From CAIXOZ01 sp046091285 (GTDB taxonomy: Bacteria > Cyanobacteriota > Cyanobacteriia > PCC-6307 > Cyanobiaceae), in the NCBI GenBank assembly GCA_046091285.1, contig JBJTBH010000229.1, positions 1-29,958 of the forward strand: a stretch of DNA of 29,958 bases, in the 5' to 3' direction. Positions 7,668 through 15,950 of the stretch are shown here, piece after piece; positions within the stretch are counted from its first letter, which is position 1; each line of letters opens with the position of its first letter. The translations under genes and the position numbers were made by a program. The notes beneath the pieces were generated by a model. That model searched no databases. It was not told the origin of the DNA and saw nothing but the letters and a program-made list of their open reading frames with translations.

Positions 7668-7934
7668 ATGACCACCCTTCAGGATCCATCAGCCATCCGT
7701 CATTTTCAGTCGGTGTGCGACGCCTGCCAGGATCTGGCCAGTCGTTACCACGGCCCCTCCGAGCTGCGTCTGTACGCCGACGGTTATCTCCACGCCCTAC
7801 GCCGCACCGAAGTGCTGGATCCGCTCGCCCAGCGGCGCCTGGAGGAGCTGGTGGATCGCTGGATTCTTGATCCCTCCAGCTTCATCGGTCCCGGGGGGGA
7901 TGTCAGCACCCTTTACGAGACCGGTCGCAACTGA
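7668..7934 (+). CDS. Small conserved cyanobacterial protein, DUF6761-like
   Basis: An 88-residue soluble helical protein. The block LRLYADGYLHALRRTEVLDPLAQRRLEE (only its core GYLHALRR is diagnostic) followed by a short C-terminal WILDPSSF recalls a small uncharacterised cyanobacterial family (DUF6761 in my recollection, not checked). No catalytic motif, signal peptide or membrane segment is seen, and the function is unknown. It starts with ATG at 7668 and is the only plus-strand gene between the regulator and the minus-strand grxD block, so it forms its own unit. A small palindrome at 8074-8091 lies between its end and the convergent grxD. Confidence 0.75.
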   Translation: MTTLQDPSAIRHFQSVCDACQDLASRYHGPSELRLYADGYLHALRRTEVLDPLAQRRLEELVDRWILDPSSFIGPGGDVSTLYETGRN

Positions 7935-8073
7935 AAGGTCTGAGAGGCGCTGCAATCGCCTCACCGGTTGCCGCTGGGATTCAGGAAAGAATGGGGGCCA
8001 CCCATGGCGATGGCCCTCGGACGTCGCCTGCCAGGGGGGATGACAACCAGTCCGCTGGGAAGCTTCCCCCTGA

Positions 8074-8091
8074 AGCGGATCAGGATCCGCT
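8074..8091. other. Small palindrome between convergent genes
   Basis: AGCGGATC (8074-8081) and GATCCGCT (8084-8091) are perfect complements with a two-base centre. It lies between the end of the gene at 7934 and the end of grxD at 8112. It could help termination from both sides, but no T-run follows. Confidence 0.3.
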
Positions 8092-8111
8092 CTGTTCAGG
8101 GATCCGGGCGA

Positions 8112-8435
8112 TCAGGACCCGAGGGCAACCGTGAGGGTCTCGCGCAGTTCGCCGGAGTTGTAGAGCTCGATCAGGATGTCTGAGCCGCCGATGAATTCCC
8201 CTTTCACGTACACCTGAGGAATCGTCGGCCAGTCGGATTATTCCTTGATGCCCTGGCGGATCTCCATGTCGGAGAGCACATCAAAGGTTTCGAACGGAAC
8301 GCCGAGAGAATTGAGGATCTGAACGACGTTGTTGGAGAAACCACACTGGGGCATCAGCTTGTTCCCCTTCATGAACACGAAGATCGGGCTGCTGGCGATC
8401 AGGGTGGCGATGCGCTGCTGGGTGGAGGAATCCAT
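8112..8435 (-). pseudogene. grxD: Monothiol glutaredoxin grxD interrupted by an in-frame TAA
   Basis: From ATG 8435 the minus strand encodes a CGFS-type monothiol glutaredoxin (Grx4/GrxD), a carrier of [2Fe-2S] clusters that works with BolA proteins. The first 65 residues include the glutathione-facing block FMKGNKLMPQCGFSNNVVQ, with active-site Cys31. The frame then stops at TAA (8240-8238), directly after QGIKE. After the stop, the same frame continues without any shift as SDWPTIPQVYVKGEFIGGSD and then ELYNSGELRETL to a TGA at 8112. In the family this junction normally reads KEYS(N/D)WPT, so one base change turned the Tyr codon into TAA. A 65-residue product would lack the cis-Pro WPTIPQ segment and the GGSD glutathione site. 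The full frame would be 107 residues, a normal length. It lies 19 bases downstream of bolA. A sequencing error is the main alternative. Confidence 0.9.
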
Positions 8436-8454
8436 GGCGAGGATCGAGGAAGAT

Positions 8455-8688
8455 TCAGGCGGGGAGGGAGGTCTGCAGGGCCAGGGCATGAATGGCTTCG
8501 GTGGCCAGTTCACGCCGCAGGGCCCCGTACACGAGCTGATGCTGCTTGACGCGGTTCAGCCCTGAAAAGGCCGTGGACACCACGCTCACCTGGAAGTGGT
8601 CACCGCCGCCGGTGAGATCCTCCACGCTCACCACAGCGTCGGGCAGGGCTGCAACGATCGCCGCCTTGACCTGATCGGGCTGAACCAT
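8455..8688 (-). CDS. bolA: BolA/IbaG-family protein
   Basis: A 77-residue protein of the BolA family, partner of CGFS glutaredoxins in forming and passing [2Fe-2S] clusters and in iron-linked regulation. The central block GGDHFQVSVVSTAFSGLNR and the helix VKQHQLVYGALRREL contain the family's conserved His in VKQHQ, a likely cluster ligand. Length is typical of the IbaG-like branch. It precedes the grxD frame on the same strand by 19 bases, the usual bolA-grxD pairing, so the two were surely co-transcribed. It is intact although its partner carries a stop codon. Confidence 0.9.
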   Translation of the reverse strand: MVQPDQVKAAIVAALPDAVVSVEDLTGGGDHFQVSVVSTAFSGLNRVKQHQLVYGALRRELATEAIHALALQTSLPA

Positions 8689-8766
8689 GGAAGGAACGGA
8701 GTGCTGCGGGACTTTAGGAAGGGGATCTCGGGACGGAGGCGGTTCAGGTGGTGGTGAACGCCGCGC

Positions 8767-9303
8767 TCATTTACCGCCTTCCGAGGTGGGGCCGGCGTAG
8801 GGGGTGCTGACGAAGCCCAGTTCCACCAGGGTCTGATACGCCTTGCGACCGTCCTCGGAGGCCGGGGTGACCAGCTTCACCACTTCCACCAGCAGCGGAA
8901 CAGCGATCTCCGGCTGGTTCATGCGGCGGTACACAGCGGCCAGGCGCAGATTGGTCTTCACCTGCAGTTCCAGCACCTCACGACCCTTGAGATCCATCTC
9001 CCTGGGGATGCGCGCATCCAGACCGCGGAAGGATCCGGCCAGACCCACATACCAGGTGATCAGTTTGCGGCAGATGTCGCGGGCCTGGTCGTAATAGGTG
9101 TTCGCCTGGGTCAGATTTCCGGCGGCCGCCGCGGCGTCTCCCTTGGCCAGAAGCGATTGCACCGCATTGATGTTGAAGGTGGAACCAGAGGTCTCCAGCG
9201 TCCTGGCGGGCGCGGTCGCCTGGGCTCTGACGACACCGGCACCGAGCAGAGGCGCTGCCAGGGCGGTCAGGGTGAGGCCGAGGGCGACGAGGGGCCGGGA
9301 CAC
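8767..9303 (-). CDS. Exported TPR-like protein, function unknown
   Basis: A 178-residue protein starting at GTG 9303. The N-terminus looks like a signal peptide: basic start, a hydrophobic stretch (ALGLTLTALAAPLLGAGV) and a probable cleavage after AQA near residue 29, so it is likely periplasmic or lumenal. The rest is helical with TPR-like pairs, for instance LLAKGDAAAAAGNLTQANTY followed by YDQARDICRKLI, and TNLRLAAVYRRMNQPEIAV. No catalytic residues are apparent, and I do not recognise a named family beyond 'conserved cyanobacterial protein'. The next gene upstream (PlsC-like) ends 25 bases before it on the same strand, so the two may form a unit. Confidence 0.7.
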   Translation of the reverse strand: MSRPLVALGLTLTALAAPLLGAGVVRAQATAPARTLETSGSTFNINAVQSLLAKGDAAAAAGNLTQANTYYDQARDICRKLITWYVGLAGSFRGLDARIPREMDLKGREVLELQVKTNLRLAAVYRRMNQPEIAVPLLVEVVKLVTPASEDGRKAYQTLVELGFVSTPYAGPTSEGGK

Positions 9304-9328
9304 GGCAAGGGGTCGAGGGATCGGAACT

Positions 9329-10090
9329 CTAGGTGCCGGTCAGGGGTCTTCCCACCAGGGTGCGAGCCACCTTTTCGGCTGCCCGCATCGCCTCGGCGGC
9401 CGATTGCGTGAAGGATCGGGCTGATTCCCGATCGGGTCTGTTCAGATGCTGGGCTTCGCCGAAACAGATCGCGGCCCGATCACGCCAGCGGGGGCGCGCA
9501 TGGGCATAGGCGATGCCCACCGGGATCACCGGTACGGCAACCCCCTGGCCGGCGGCCAGCTGCACCAGTCGTGACAGGCCGGGCCGCAGGCTGATCGGTC
9601 CATCGCTCTGCTGAATCCGGCCCTCAGGGAACATCACCAGCTGTTCGCCCTGATGTAGCAGGTCGAGGGCATAGCGCAGGGAGGCTGGCCCCGCCCGGCG
9701 TGTGTCCACCGGAAAGCAGCCGAGTCGATGCAGGCACCAGCCCTGAAGGCCGGTCATCTCGTCGCTGCTGACCATGAAGCGGCAATCGCGGCCGGTGACC
9801 CGGCGGCCCGCCCCGAACGGCAGCATCAAGGCATCCCAGCGCGCCCGATGGGTGGGTGCCAGAAGCACCGGGCCGGCCTGGGGCAGGTGCTGCTGACCAT
9901 GGACCTGAACGTCACCGAAAAAGCCGGGCAACACGAGATCCTGGGTCACCACCATGGCGATAGGACCCAGCCAGGGGCTGATGCCGTTGCAGAGATTGCG
10001 TTGTCGTTCGATCAGAGCGATCTGCGCCGTCACCTGCACGTCACCCCTTGAAGCCCGATGCGATGGTCCGACGCTAAAAGCCAGGACCAT
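9329..10090 (-). CDS. 1-acyl-glycerol-3-phosphate acyltransferase (PlsC-type)
   Basis: A 253-residue acyltransferase of the PlsC family, which transfers an acyl chain to lysophosphatidate or a related lysolipid at the membrane. The catalytic HX4D motif is THRARWD (H81, D86), and the substrate-binding block is FPEGRI (154-159). Another family block is VPVIPVGIAYAH. Lengths of the parts are normal. ATG at 10090 is used, but the first conserved segment begins around residue 21, so an in-frame GTG near residue 20 could be the true start. Whether it serves phospholipid or thylakoid galactolipid synthesis is not visible. It is divergent from pdxJ with about 74 bases between starts. Confidence 0.88.
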   Translation of the reverse strand: MVLAFSVGPSHRASRGDVQVTAQIALIERQRNLCNGISPWLGPIAMVVTQDLVLPGFFGDVQVHGQQHLPQAGPVLLAPTHRARWDALMLPFGAGRRVTGRDCRFMVSSDEMTGLQGWCLHRLGCFPVDTRRAGPASLRYALDLLHQGEQLVMFPEGRIQQSDGPISLRPGLSRLVQLAAGQGVAVPVIPVGIAYAHARPRWRDRAAICFGEAQHLNRPDRESARSFTQSAAEAMRAAEKVARTLVGRPLTGT

Positions 10091-10164
10091 CGTCAGGGCC
10101 AGGGCACGGGCAGTTGGCTGGTCGGCCCCCGTCCATAGGATCAGGCCAGCGCCTGCTCCTTTCC

Positions 10165-10914
10165 ATGGCCAGCCTCGGGGTCAACCTCGATCACATCGCC
10201 ACGGTGCGTCAGGCCCGACGCACGGTCGAACCCGATCCCGTCACCTGCGTGCTGCTCGCTGAACTCGGTGGCGCTGACGGCATCACCGTCCACCTGCGCG
10301 AGGACCGTCGTCACATCCAGGATCGTGACGTCGAGCTGCTGCGTCAGACGGTGCGCAGCCGGCTCAACCTGGAAATGGCGGCAACGCCCGAGATGGAGGC
10401 CATCGCCCGGCGTCTGCGGCCGGACATGGTCACGTTGGTGCCGGAGAAGCGCGAGGAGGTGACCACCGAAGGCGGCCTCGATGTCGCGTCTCAGCTCACC
10501 GCCCTGCAGGGTCTGGTCGGTCGGCTTCAGGACGCCGGCATCGGCGTCAGCCTGTTCGTCGACTCCGATCGCCATCAGCTCGAGGCCAGTGCCAGCACCG
10601 GCGCCCGCTGGGTGGAGCTGCATACCGGCACCTATGCCGAGGCCAGCTGGCCGCAGCAGCCCCTGGAGCTGGCCCGCCTCACCGAAGCCAGCGTCATCGC
10701 CCGCACCCTCGGCCTGCGGGTCAACGCCGGCCACGGCCTCACGTATCAGAACGTGGAGCCGGTGGCGGCGATCGAGGGGATGGAAGAGCTCAACATCGGC
10801 CATACGATCGTGGCCCGCGCCCTGGTGGTCGGACTGGAGGTGGCGGTGCGGCAGATGAAGGCCCTGGTTCAGAATCCCCGCCGCGAGCCCCTTTTCGGCA
10901 CCATCACCCCATGA
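10165..10914 (+). CDS. pdxJ: Pyridoxine 5'-phosphate synthase
   Basis: A 249-residue TIM-barrel enzyme that condenses 1-deoxy-xylulose 5-phosphate with 3-amino-2-oxopropyl phosphate to pyridoxine 5'-phosphate in the DXP-dependent vitamin B6 route. Family blocks are all present: GVNLDHIATVRQAR at the start, TVHLREDRRHIQD with H43, R45 and H50, LNLEMA with E70, VNAGHGLTYQNV and EELNIGHTIVARAL, the last forming the phosphate-binding loop. ATG 10165 is preferred because it puts the conserved first strand at residues 4-9; a longer in-frame start at 10114 adds unconserved residues. Its stop overlaps the ycf54 start by four bases (ATGA), suggesting coupled translation. Confidence 0.96.
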   Translation: MASLGVNLDHIATVRQARRTVEPDPVTCVLLAELGGADGITVHLREDRRHIQDRDVELLRQTVRSRLNLEMAATPEMEAIARRLRPDMVTLVPEKREEVTTEGGLDVASQLTALQGLVGRLQDAGIGVSLFVDSDRHQLEASASTGARWVELHTGTYAEASWPQQPLELARLTEASVIARTLGLRVNAGHGLTYQNVEPVAAIEGMEELNIGHTIVARALVVGLEVAVRQMKALVQNPRREPLFGTITP

Positions 10915-11237
10915 CCTCAGGCACCTATCACTTCGTGGCCGCCAGCGAACGCTTCCTCACCGAGGAGGAACCCCTGGAAGAGGTGCTGCGTGAACGCGTT
11001 CGCAACTATGGCGAGCAGGGCAAGGCGATCGATTTCTGGCTCGTCCGCCGTCCTGCCTTCCTCGCGGCACCTGAGCTGGCCGCGATCGCTGCTCAGGTGC
11101 CCCAGCCGGCCGCTGCCGTGATCTCCACCGATGAGAAATTCATCACCTTTCTGAAGCTGCGGCTTGAATTCGTGGCCAGTGGAAGCTTTGAGGCGGCCGA
11201 TCTCAACCTGGCCGATCCCGTGGCCAGCCTGGCCTGA
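10911..11237 (+). CDS. ycf54: Ycf54, accessory factor of Mg-protoporphyrin monomethyl ester cyclase
   Basis: A 108-residue protein matching the Ycf54 (DUF2488) family. The diagnostic blocks are FLTEEEPLEEVLRERVRNY, IDFWLVRRPAFL, VPQPAAAVISTDEKFIT and LKLRLEFVASGSFEA. The protein is needed for stable assembly and activity of the aerobic cyclase (AcsF/CycI) that closes ring E of chlorophyll in cyanobacteria and plastids. Its start codon overlaps the pdxJ stop, so it is co-transcribed with vitamin B6 synthesis. acsF itself is not in the window. The length is normal and no residue is obviously missing. Confidence 0.92.
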   Translation: MTSGTYHFVAASERFLTEEEPLEEVLRERVRNYGEQGKAIDFWLVRRPAFLAAPELAAIAAQVPQPAAAVISTDEKFITFLKLRLEFVASGSFEAADLNLADPVASLA

Positions 11238-11277
11238 TCGGCTGCCTTCCCCGACCTGACGTCATCGCCGGGGGGGC

Positions 11278-11712
11278 TCAGAACAGGCCGAGGAACCGTC
11301 GTCGCGGCGGTTCTCCATCCCCGTTCTGTCCCTGCCCGCCGTCCTGCTGGTAACGGGGCTTGTTGTCGCCGATCGTCAGCAGCGCTTCCTTGTTCTTCCA
11401 CCACACCCAGTCGCGGATCGGCGGGGTGCTGGCCAGTTGTTGGCGGCTGAGGCCGAGGCCGAGGGTGCTCGACGCGTTGAGCAGGACATCGAGCATTTCC
11501 TCGCCATCGCGGCAGCGGGCCAGGGCTTCATTGGTGCGCCTGGCTCCGTTCAGGGCCCGCACCAGCAGGCTGATCCGCTGACCCACCGGCAGGGTGCGGG
11601 GATCGATGGCGGAGGTGCTCGCCGGCTGAGCCTGCGCTCCGGGACTGTCCTGTTGTCCGGAGCTGTCGTCCGGTTGCGGCTCGATCGTCTCCTGCTGATT
11701 GCTCCCTTCCAT
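11278..11712 (-). CDS. Conserved cyanobacterial protein, function unknown
   Basis: A 144-residue soluble protein with a disordered N-terminus (about 1-35, rich in Gln, Ser, Pro and Asp) and a disordered, Gly/Gln/Arg-rich C-terminus. The folded core (about 40-118) has helices with LPVGQRISLLVRALNGARRTN, LARCRDGEEMLDVLL, LGLGLSRQQLASTPPIRDWV and WWKNKEALLTIGDN. The helix, small Gly-Leu turn and 'LSRQQL' segment faintly recall Nif11-type leader folds, but no Cys-rich or Gly-Gly cleavage region is present, so I do not assign that. It is convergent with ycf54, with only 40 bases between stops, and divergent from the phosphatase at 11841. Confidence 0.7.
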   Translation of the reverse strand: MEGSNQQETIEPQPDDSSGQQDSPGAQAQPASTSAIDPRTLPVGQRISLLVRALNGARRTNEALARCRDGEEMLDVLLNASSTLGLGLSRQQLASTPPIRDWVWWKNKEALLTIGDNKPRYQQDGGQGQNGDGEPPRRRFLGLF

Positions 11713-11840
11713 GCGCTGGCCTGCCGATGGGGCGAACCGTATCAGCGCTTTCCAGTGGCGTCGAATCTGCTGGTTCCAGCCGGTCGCAGGGGAGCGTTCG
11801 GGCCACGAAGACGTCAGAATGACATCAATGCGTCGTCCCC

Positions 11841-12611
11841 ATGACGTCCGAACCGGCTGAGAGACCCTGCCCCGGCAGTCTCCCCCCCAGCCATGGCCTT
11901 GATGTCCTTCCGGATCCAGTCAGCCAGTCCCCTGGCTCCGGTCCCTGTTCAGAGCCACGTCGCCGACGCCATTGGGTGATCGGCGATGTCCATGGCTGCG
12001 CCTCCTCCCTCGGGGCCCTGCTGGCGCGCCTTCCGGCCGATGATCATCTGATCTTCTGCGGTGATGTGATCAACCGCGGCCCCGCCATCGAGCAGGCGAT
12101 GGAGCGGGTCTGGGAGCTGGTGGAGCAGGGTCGCGCCACCTGGCTGATGGGGAACCACGAATGGGCCCTGGTCGAGGCTCTGCGCTCCGGGCTGCCCCGA
12201 CCCGAGCTGAGCCTTTCCCATGCCGAAACCCTCCGCCAGCTTGGTGAAAACCGCTGCCGTGCCTGGTTCGATCGTCTGCAACGGCTTCCTCTGGCCTACT
12301 GGGGTGAGGGCTGGGTCGCCACCCATGCCGGTTTCGACCTCACCACCTGGGAGCCGGATCTGACGATCCGCCAGCCCTTCTGGCGCCATTACGACGGCCG
12401 CTTCGGTGAGGTGATCGTCGGCCATACCCCCGACCAGTCCCTGCGCCGCTACCGCTCGGTCGTCATTGTGGATACCGGCGCCTGCTACGGCGGCCCTCTG
12501 ACCGCTTACTGCCCCGAAACCCGGGAGGTGCGACAGGTGGCCGGCGTCCGTCTGGGCCTTCCCGATCCCACCGTCTTCCGCCCGCACCTGCAAACGGTCG
12601 GCCAAGCCTGA
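11841..12611 (+). CDS. PPP-family metallophosphoesterase (serine/threonine phosphatase-like)
   Basis: A 256-residue protein with the full metal-site signature of calcineurin-like phosphoesterases of the PPP branch: GDVHG (48-52), GDVINRG (74-80), GNHE (104-107), the later VATHAGFD and the VGHTPDQS block. These residues bind the two metal ions and the phosphate. The family includes ApaH (diadenosine tetraphosphatase) and bacterial PrpA/B-like protein phosphatases; the substrate cannot be told here. The first 43 residues are Pro/Ser-rich and look unfolded, so the true start may be further in, although no better ATG is present. Its TGA is directly followed by the GTG start of recC, so it probably heads the transcript of the recCBD genes. 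Confidence 0.88.
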   Translation: MTSEPAERPCPGSLPPSHGLDVLPDPVSQSPGSGPCSEPRRRRHWVIGDVHGCASSLGALLARLPADDHLIFCGDVINRGPAIEQAMERVWELVEQGRATWLMGNHEWALVEALRSGLPRPELSLSHAETLRQLGENRCRAWFDRLQRLPLAYWGEGWVATHAGFDLTTWEPDLTIRQPFWRHYDGRFGEVIVGHTPDQSLRRYRSVVIVDTGACYGGPLTAYCPETREVRQVAGVRLGLPDPTVFRPHLQTVGQA

Positions 12612-15600
12612 GTGCTCACGGTCTTTCGAAGCAATCGGGCCGAATTCCTGGCCAGAATCCTGGCCCAGAGCCTGGCCCTGGCGCCGCCGGATCCCTTCTC
12701 CGAGGTGGCCGTGGTGGTCAACACCTGGCCCACCAGCCGCTGGCTTGGGGAGCAACTGGCCCTGAATCTCGGCATCTGCGGCCATCTGCGTTTTCCTTTC
12801 CCCGGTGCCTGTCTGCGCCGTGTCGTCAATGAGCTGCTCGGGGAAGATGGCTCCGAGGAGGCCACGGCCGCCGACCCCTGGCGGGCTCAGAACCTGGTGT
12901 GGGCCGTGCTGCAGGAGCTGCCCGCCCTGACTCAGGAGCCTGAGGCGGCCGCGCTGCGGCACTGGCTTGATGGGCATGACCCGACACGACGCATCGACCG
13001 CTCCACCTGGCAGCTGGCCCGGGCGATCGCCGATGCCCTCGATGACTACACCCTTTATCGGCCCAGCATGGTGATGGCCTGGTGGCAGGGGGAAGATCAC
13101 GATGGTTTCGGCCTGCCCCTGCCGCAGAGTCAGGGCTGGCAGCCGCTGTTGCTCAGACGGCTGGCTCGGCGCCTGGTGGTGCAGCCCTTCGGACTGAAGG
13201 TGCTCGCCACCATCGATCGGCTTCTCAGCGGCACCATCCCTGATTGCCACAGCGAGGAGCCGCTGCGGCTGTTCGGTCTGAGCAGCATGGCGCCGGTGCA
13301 GATCCAGCTGCTGCAGGCCATCGCCTCGGTGCGGTCGGTGGAGCTGTACCTCCTCACCCCCTGCCGGGATCTCTGGCAGCGTTGCATCGATCGTCGCCGC
13401 CAGTTGCAGGACAGCCTGGCGCTCCATCAGCCCCTCGATCTGGAATGGCTTCTTGCAGCCCCTCCGCTCGAGGCCCGCTTCGGGCGCCTCGGGGGTGAAT
13501 TCCAGCAGTTGCTCGAGGGCACCGGGGAGGTCACCCTCGGCGGCTGGCAGGAGCGCGATCTCTTCTTCGCCGCCGCCGCTGTGGCCCGCGAGACCCATCC
13601 TGAGCATCGACCGCCGCTGCTGGCCCAGCTCCAGCAGCAGCTGGTCGATTCCGAGGCCTGGCCCGAGCTTGAGCGCTGCCATGGCGACAGCTCCCTGGAA
13701 TTCCATGCCTGTTCCGGTCTGCTGCGGCAGGCCCAGGTGGTGCGCGATCGGGTGCTGCAACTGCTCGCTGCCGATCCCACCCTGGCCCCGCGCGACATCC
13801 TGGTGATGACGCCCCAGGTCGATCGTTTCGCGCCGGTGCTGGCCTCCGTGTTCGGCGATGGTGCCGCCACCGGAGTGGCGTTGCCCTGGCGCCTCACCGA
13901 CCGCAGCCAGCAGGGGGAAGCGGCGCTCTCCCGCACCATCCTCATCCTGCTCAATCTCGCCGGCACCCGGCTCACCGCTTCCTCGCTGGATCCCTTGCTC
14001 GAAAGCCCCAGCCTGCGTCGGCGCTTTCAGTTGCAGGGCGACGCGGGCCAGAGGATCAGTGAGACCCTGCAGCGCTGCGGCTTTCGCTGGGGACTCGACG
14101 CTGTTGACCGCGCGGGTGATCCCACCCACAGCCTCAGCTGGGCCATCGATCGCCTCCTGCTCGGTCTGGTGCTGCCGGAGCACCCTGGTCTGGCGATCGG
14201 GTCCTGCGCTCCCCAGGCACCCACAGGCAGTTTCTCTGATGGCGGGCGGGTCCTGCATCTGCTCACCTGGTTGCGCCGGTGGTTGCGTCAGTTGCGCCAG
14301 CCCCGCGATTGTCAGGCCTGGGGGCTCGAGCTGCGGCGGCTGCTGGAGGCCCTCGGGCCCGATCCGGAGACCGGCGACTGGGAACGCCAGGAGCTGCTGG
14401 CCGCCATCGAGGCCTGGCAGCTGTCCGCCGCAGGTTCCGAGGCGCTGCTGGAAGCCCCGGTGGTCGCGGCCGTGCTGGAGGAGCGGCTGGCGGTGGACAG
14501 TGGCCGCTTCGGTCATCGCAGTGGCTCGCTGACCATCAGCGCTCTGGAGCCGATGCGGGCCATCCCCCATCGGGTGGTGGTGCTGATGGGTCTGGATGCC
14601 GAACTCTTCCCCCGTCGTCAGACCCGGCCTGGCTTCCATCTGATGGAACGCCGCCGCCAGCTGGGCGACCCCCAGCCGGCTGACCAGGATCGTTATGTGC
14701 TTCTCGAAGCGTTGCTTTCGGCCCGTGATCACCTGTTGATCACCTGGAGCTGCCGCGATCCCCGCAGTGGTGATCCGTTGCCTCCCGCCACTCCTGTCCG
14801 CCAGTGGTTGGAGCTGCTGCAGGCCAGCCTCGGACCCGGTGCCCTGGATGGCCTGCTGGTCGAGCACGCCACCAACCCCCTGGAACGGAGCAATTTCCTG
14901 CCTCTGCCGGAGCGGCCGCCTCCGAGCTGCGATCAGCGGCTGCTCCAGGCCCGTCGCCTGATCGAACGTGAACGCTCTGATCATGGTGAGGTTCCGGCCC
15001 TGGCCTTCGGGCCGATGCCGGTCGAGGCTGACGTGACGAGCCGGCCGGTGGCTGATCCCTACGACGATCTGCGGCGGTGGTTGATCGATCCCCAGGAGCA
15101 CTGGCTGGCCGGACTGGGGCTGCGGGCCCGGGAGTGGAGCAGCGAGCGGCTCGATCTCGAGGCCCTGAGCCTTGATGAACGCCAGCGCAGTGCCCTGTTG
15201 CGGGAACGCCTCGCCGCCGTGGATCAGCTCGTCACCTCCGGGCCCCCGCAGGTGGGCGGTGACGACGACGACGACGGTGGCGCTGCCTGGATCGATCTCA
15301 GCCGTGGTCGCGGTCTGCTGCCGGCCCGCAGCGGCGGTCTGCTGGAGGCGTCCCTGCTGCAGCGACGCTGGCAGAGCCTCAAGGATTGCCTGCGCGATCT
15401 TGGTGGCTCCTCCCGCCTCGAACCCTGCCGCTGGCGGCAACTGGAGGCACCGCTCCGCTGGCAGGGGACCACGCTGCTGCTGTTGCACACCGCCAGGGGG
15501 CAGGCGCGCCACGTGCTTGAGCTCTGGTTGCAGCTGCTGCTGGCGGTGGCGGCCGATCAGGCCCCCGACCGGGCGGTGTTGCTGGCCCGCGATGGCGAAC

Positions 15601-15950
15601 GCTTCGGGATCTGCGCCACGTTGCAGCCGCCCGCTTTGCCGCAGGCGGAGGCCGAACTGGAGCGGCTGCTGGACCTGCTGGAGCGCTGGCGTCGGCGGTG
15701 CTGGCCCCTGCCGCCGCGCACGGCTCTGGCCTATGCCCAGCGTGAGCGGGAGCGTCCAGTCACGGGGCTGGACAGGGCGATCCAGGTCTGGGAGGGGGGA
15801 TTCAAGGTTCGTGGCGAACGGGACCAGGAGGCCCAGGCCCTCTGTTTCGGAAGCCTCCTGCCCGGAAGGGTGCTGCTACAGGAGCAACGGCTGGCCATGG
15901 CCGAGGAGCTGTTGGCCCCGCTGCTCGAACACCTCACCTGGACAGCATGA
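12612..15950 (+). CDS. recC: Exodeoxyribonuclease V gamma subunit RecC
   Basis: A 1112-residue subunit of the RecBCD helicase-nuclease; in Escherichia coli RecC is similar in length, recognises Chi and holds the complex together. The N-terminus VFRSNRAEFLARIL, then VVVNTWPTSRWLGEQLA and HLRFPFPGACLRRVV, match the RecC start, an inactive helicase fold without a Walker A motif. A middle block (DILVMTPQVDRFAPVL) and IPHRVVVLMGLDAELFPRR also fit. The C-terminal third is rich in Leu/Gln and carries one Asp run (about residue 884). The start is GTG, touching the stop of the phosphatase gene, and the end overlaps recB by four bases. The Chi sequence for this organism is not known. Confidence 0.93.
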   Translation: MLTVFRSNRAEFLARILAQSLALAPPDPFSEVAVVVNTWPTSRWLGEQLALNLGICGHLRFPFPGACLRRVVNELLGEDGSEEATAADPWRAQNLVWAVLQELPALTQEPEAAALRHWLDGHDPTRRIDRSTWQLARAIADALDDYTLYRPSMVMAWWQGEDHDGFGLPLPQSQGWQPLLLRRLARRLVVQPFGLKVLATIDRLLSGTIPDCHSEEPLRLFGLSSMAPVQIQLLQAIASVRSVELYLLTPCRDLWQRCIDRRRQLQDSLALHQPLDLEWLLAAPPLEARFGRLGGEFQQLLEGTGEVTLGGWQERDLFFAAAAVARETHPEHRPPLLAQLQQQLVDSEAWPELERCHGDSSLEFHACSGLLRQAQVVRDRVLQLLAADPTLAPRDILVMTPQVDRFAPVLASVFGDGAATGVALPWRLTDRSQQGEAALSRTILILLNLAGTRLTASSLDPLLESPSLRRRFQLQGDAGQRISETLQRCGFRWGLDAVDRAGDPTHSLSWAIDRLLLGLVLPEHPGLAIGSCAPQAPTGSFSDGGRVLHLLTWLRRWLRQLRQPRDCQAWGLELRRLLEALGPDPETGDWERQELLAAIEAWQLSAAGSEALLEAPVVAAVLEERLAVDSGRFGHRSGSLTISALEPMRAIPHRVVVLMGLDAELFPRRQTRPGFHLMERRRQLGDPQPADQDRYVLLEALLSARDHLLITWSCRDPRSGDPLPPATPVRQWLELLQASLGPGALDGLLVEHATNPLERSNFLPLPERPPPSCDQRLLQARRLIERERSDHGEVPALAFGPMPVEADVTSRPVADPYDDLRRWLIDPQEHWLAGLGLRAREWSSERLDLEALSLDERQRSALLRERLAAVDQLVTSGPPQVGGDDDDDGGAAWIDLSRGRGLLPARSGGLLEASLLQRRWQSLKDCLRDLGGSSRLEPCRWRQLEAPLRWQGTTLLLLHTARGQARHVLELWLQLLLAVAADQAPDRAVLLARDGERFGICATLQPPALPQAEAELERLLDLLERWRRRCWPLPPRTALAYAQRERERPVTGLDRAIQVWEGGFKVRGERDQEAQALCFGSLLPGRVLLQEQRLAMAEELLAPLLEHLTWTA

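Noticed and set aside
11278..11712. Possible Nif11-type leader peptide for a modified natural product
   Set aside because: The similarity is limited to a short helix-turn segment; there is no cleavage motif or Cys/Ser/Thr-rich core, and no modifying enzyme nearby.
11949..15512. 1187-residue minus-strand frame opposite the phosphatase and recC
   Set aside because: It is the antisense shadow of two well-supported genes; its protein is Gln/Gly/Ala/His-rich with no domain.
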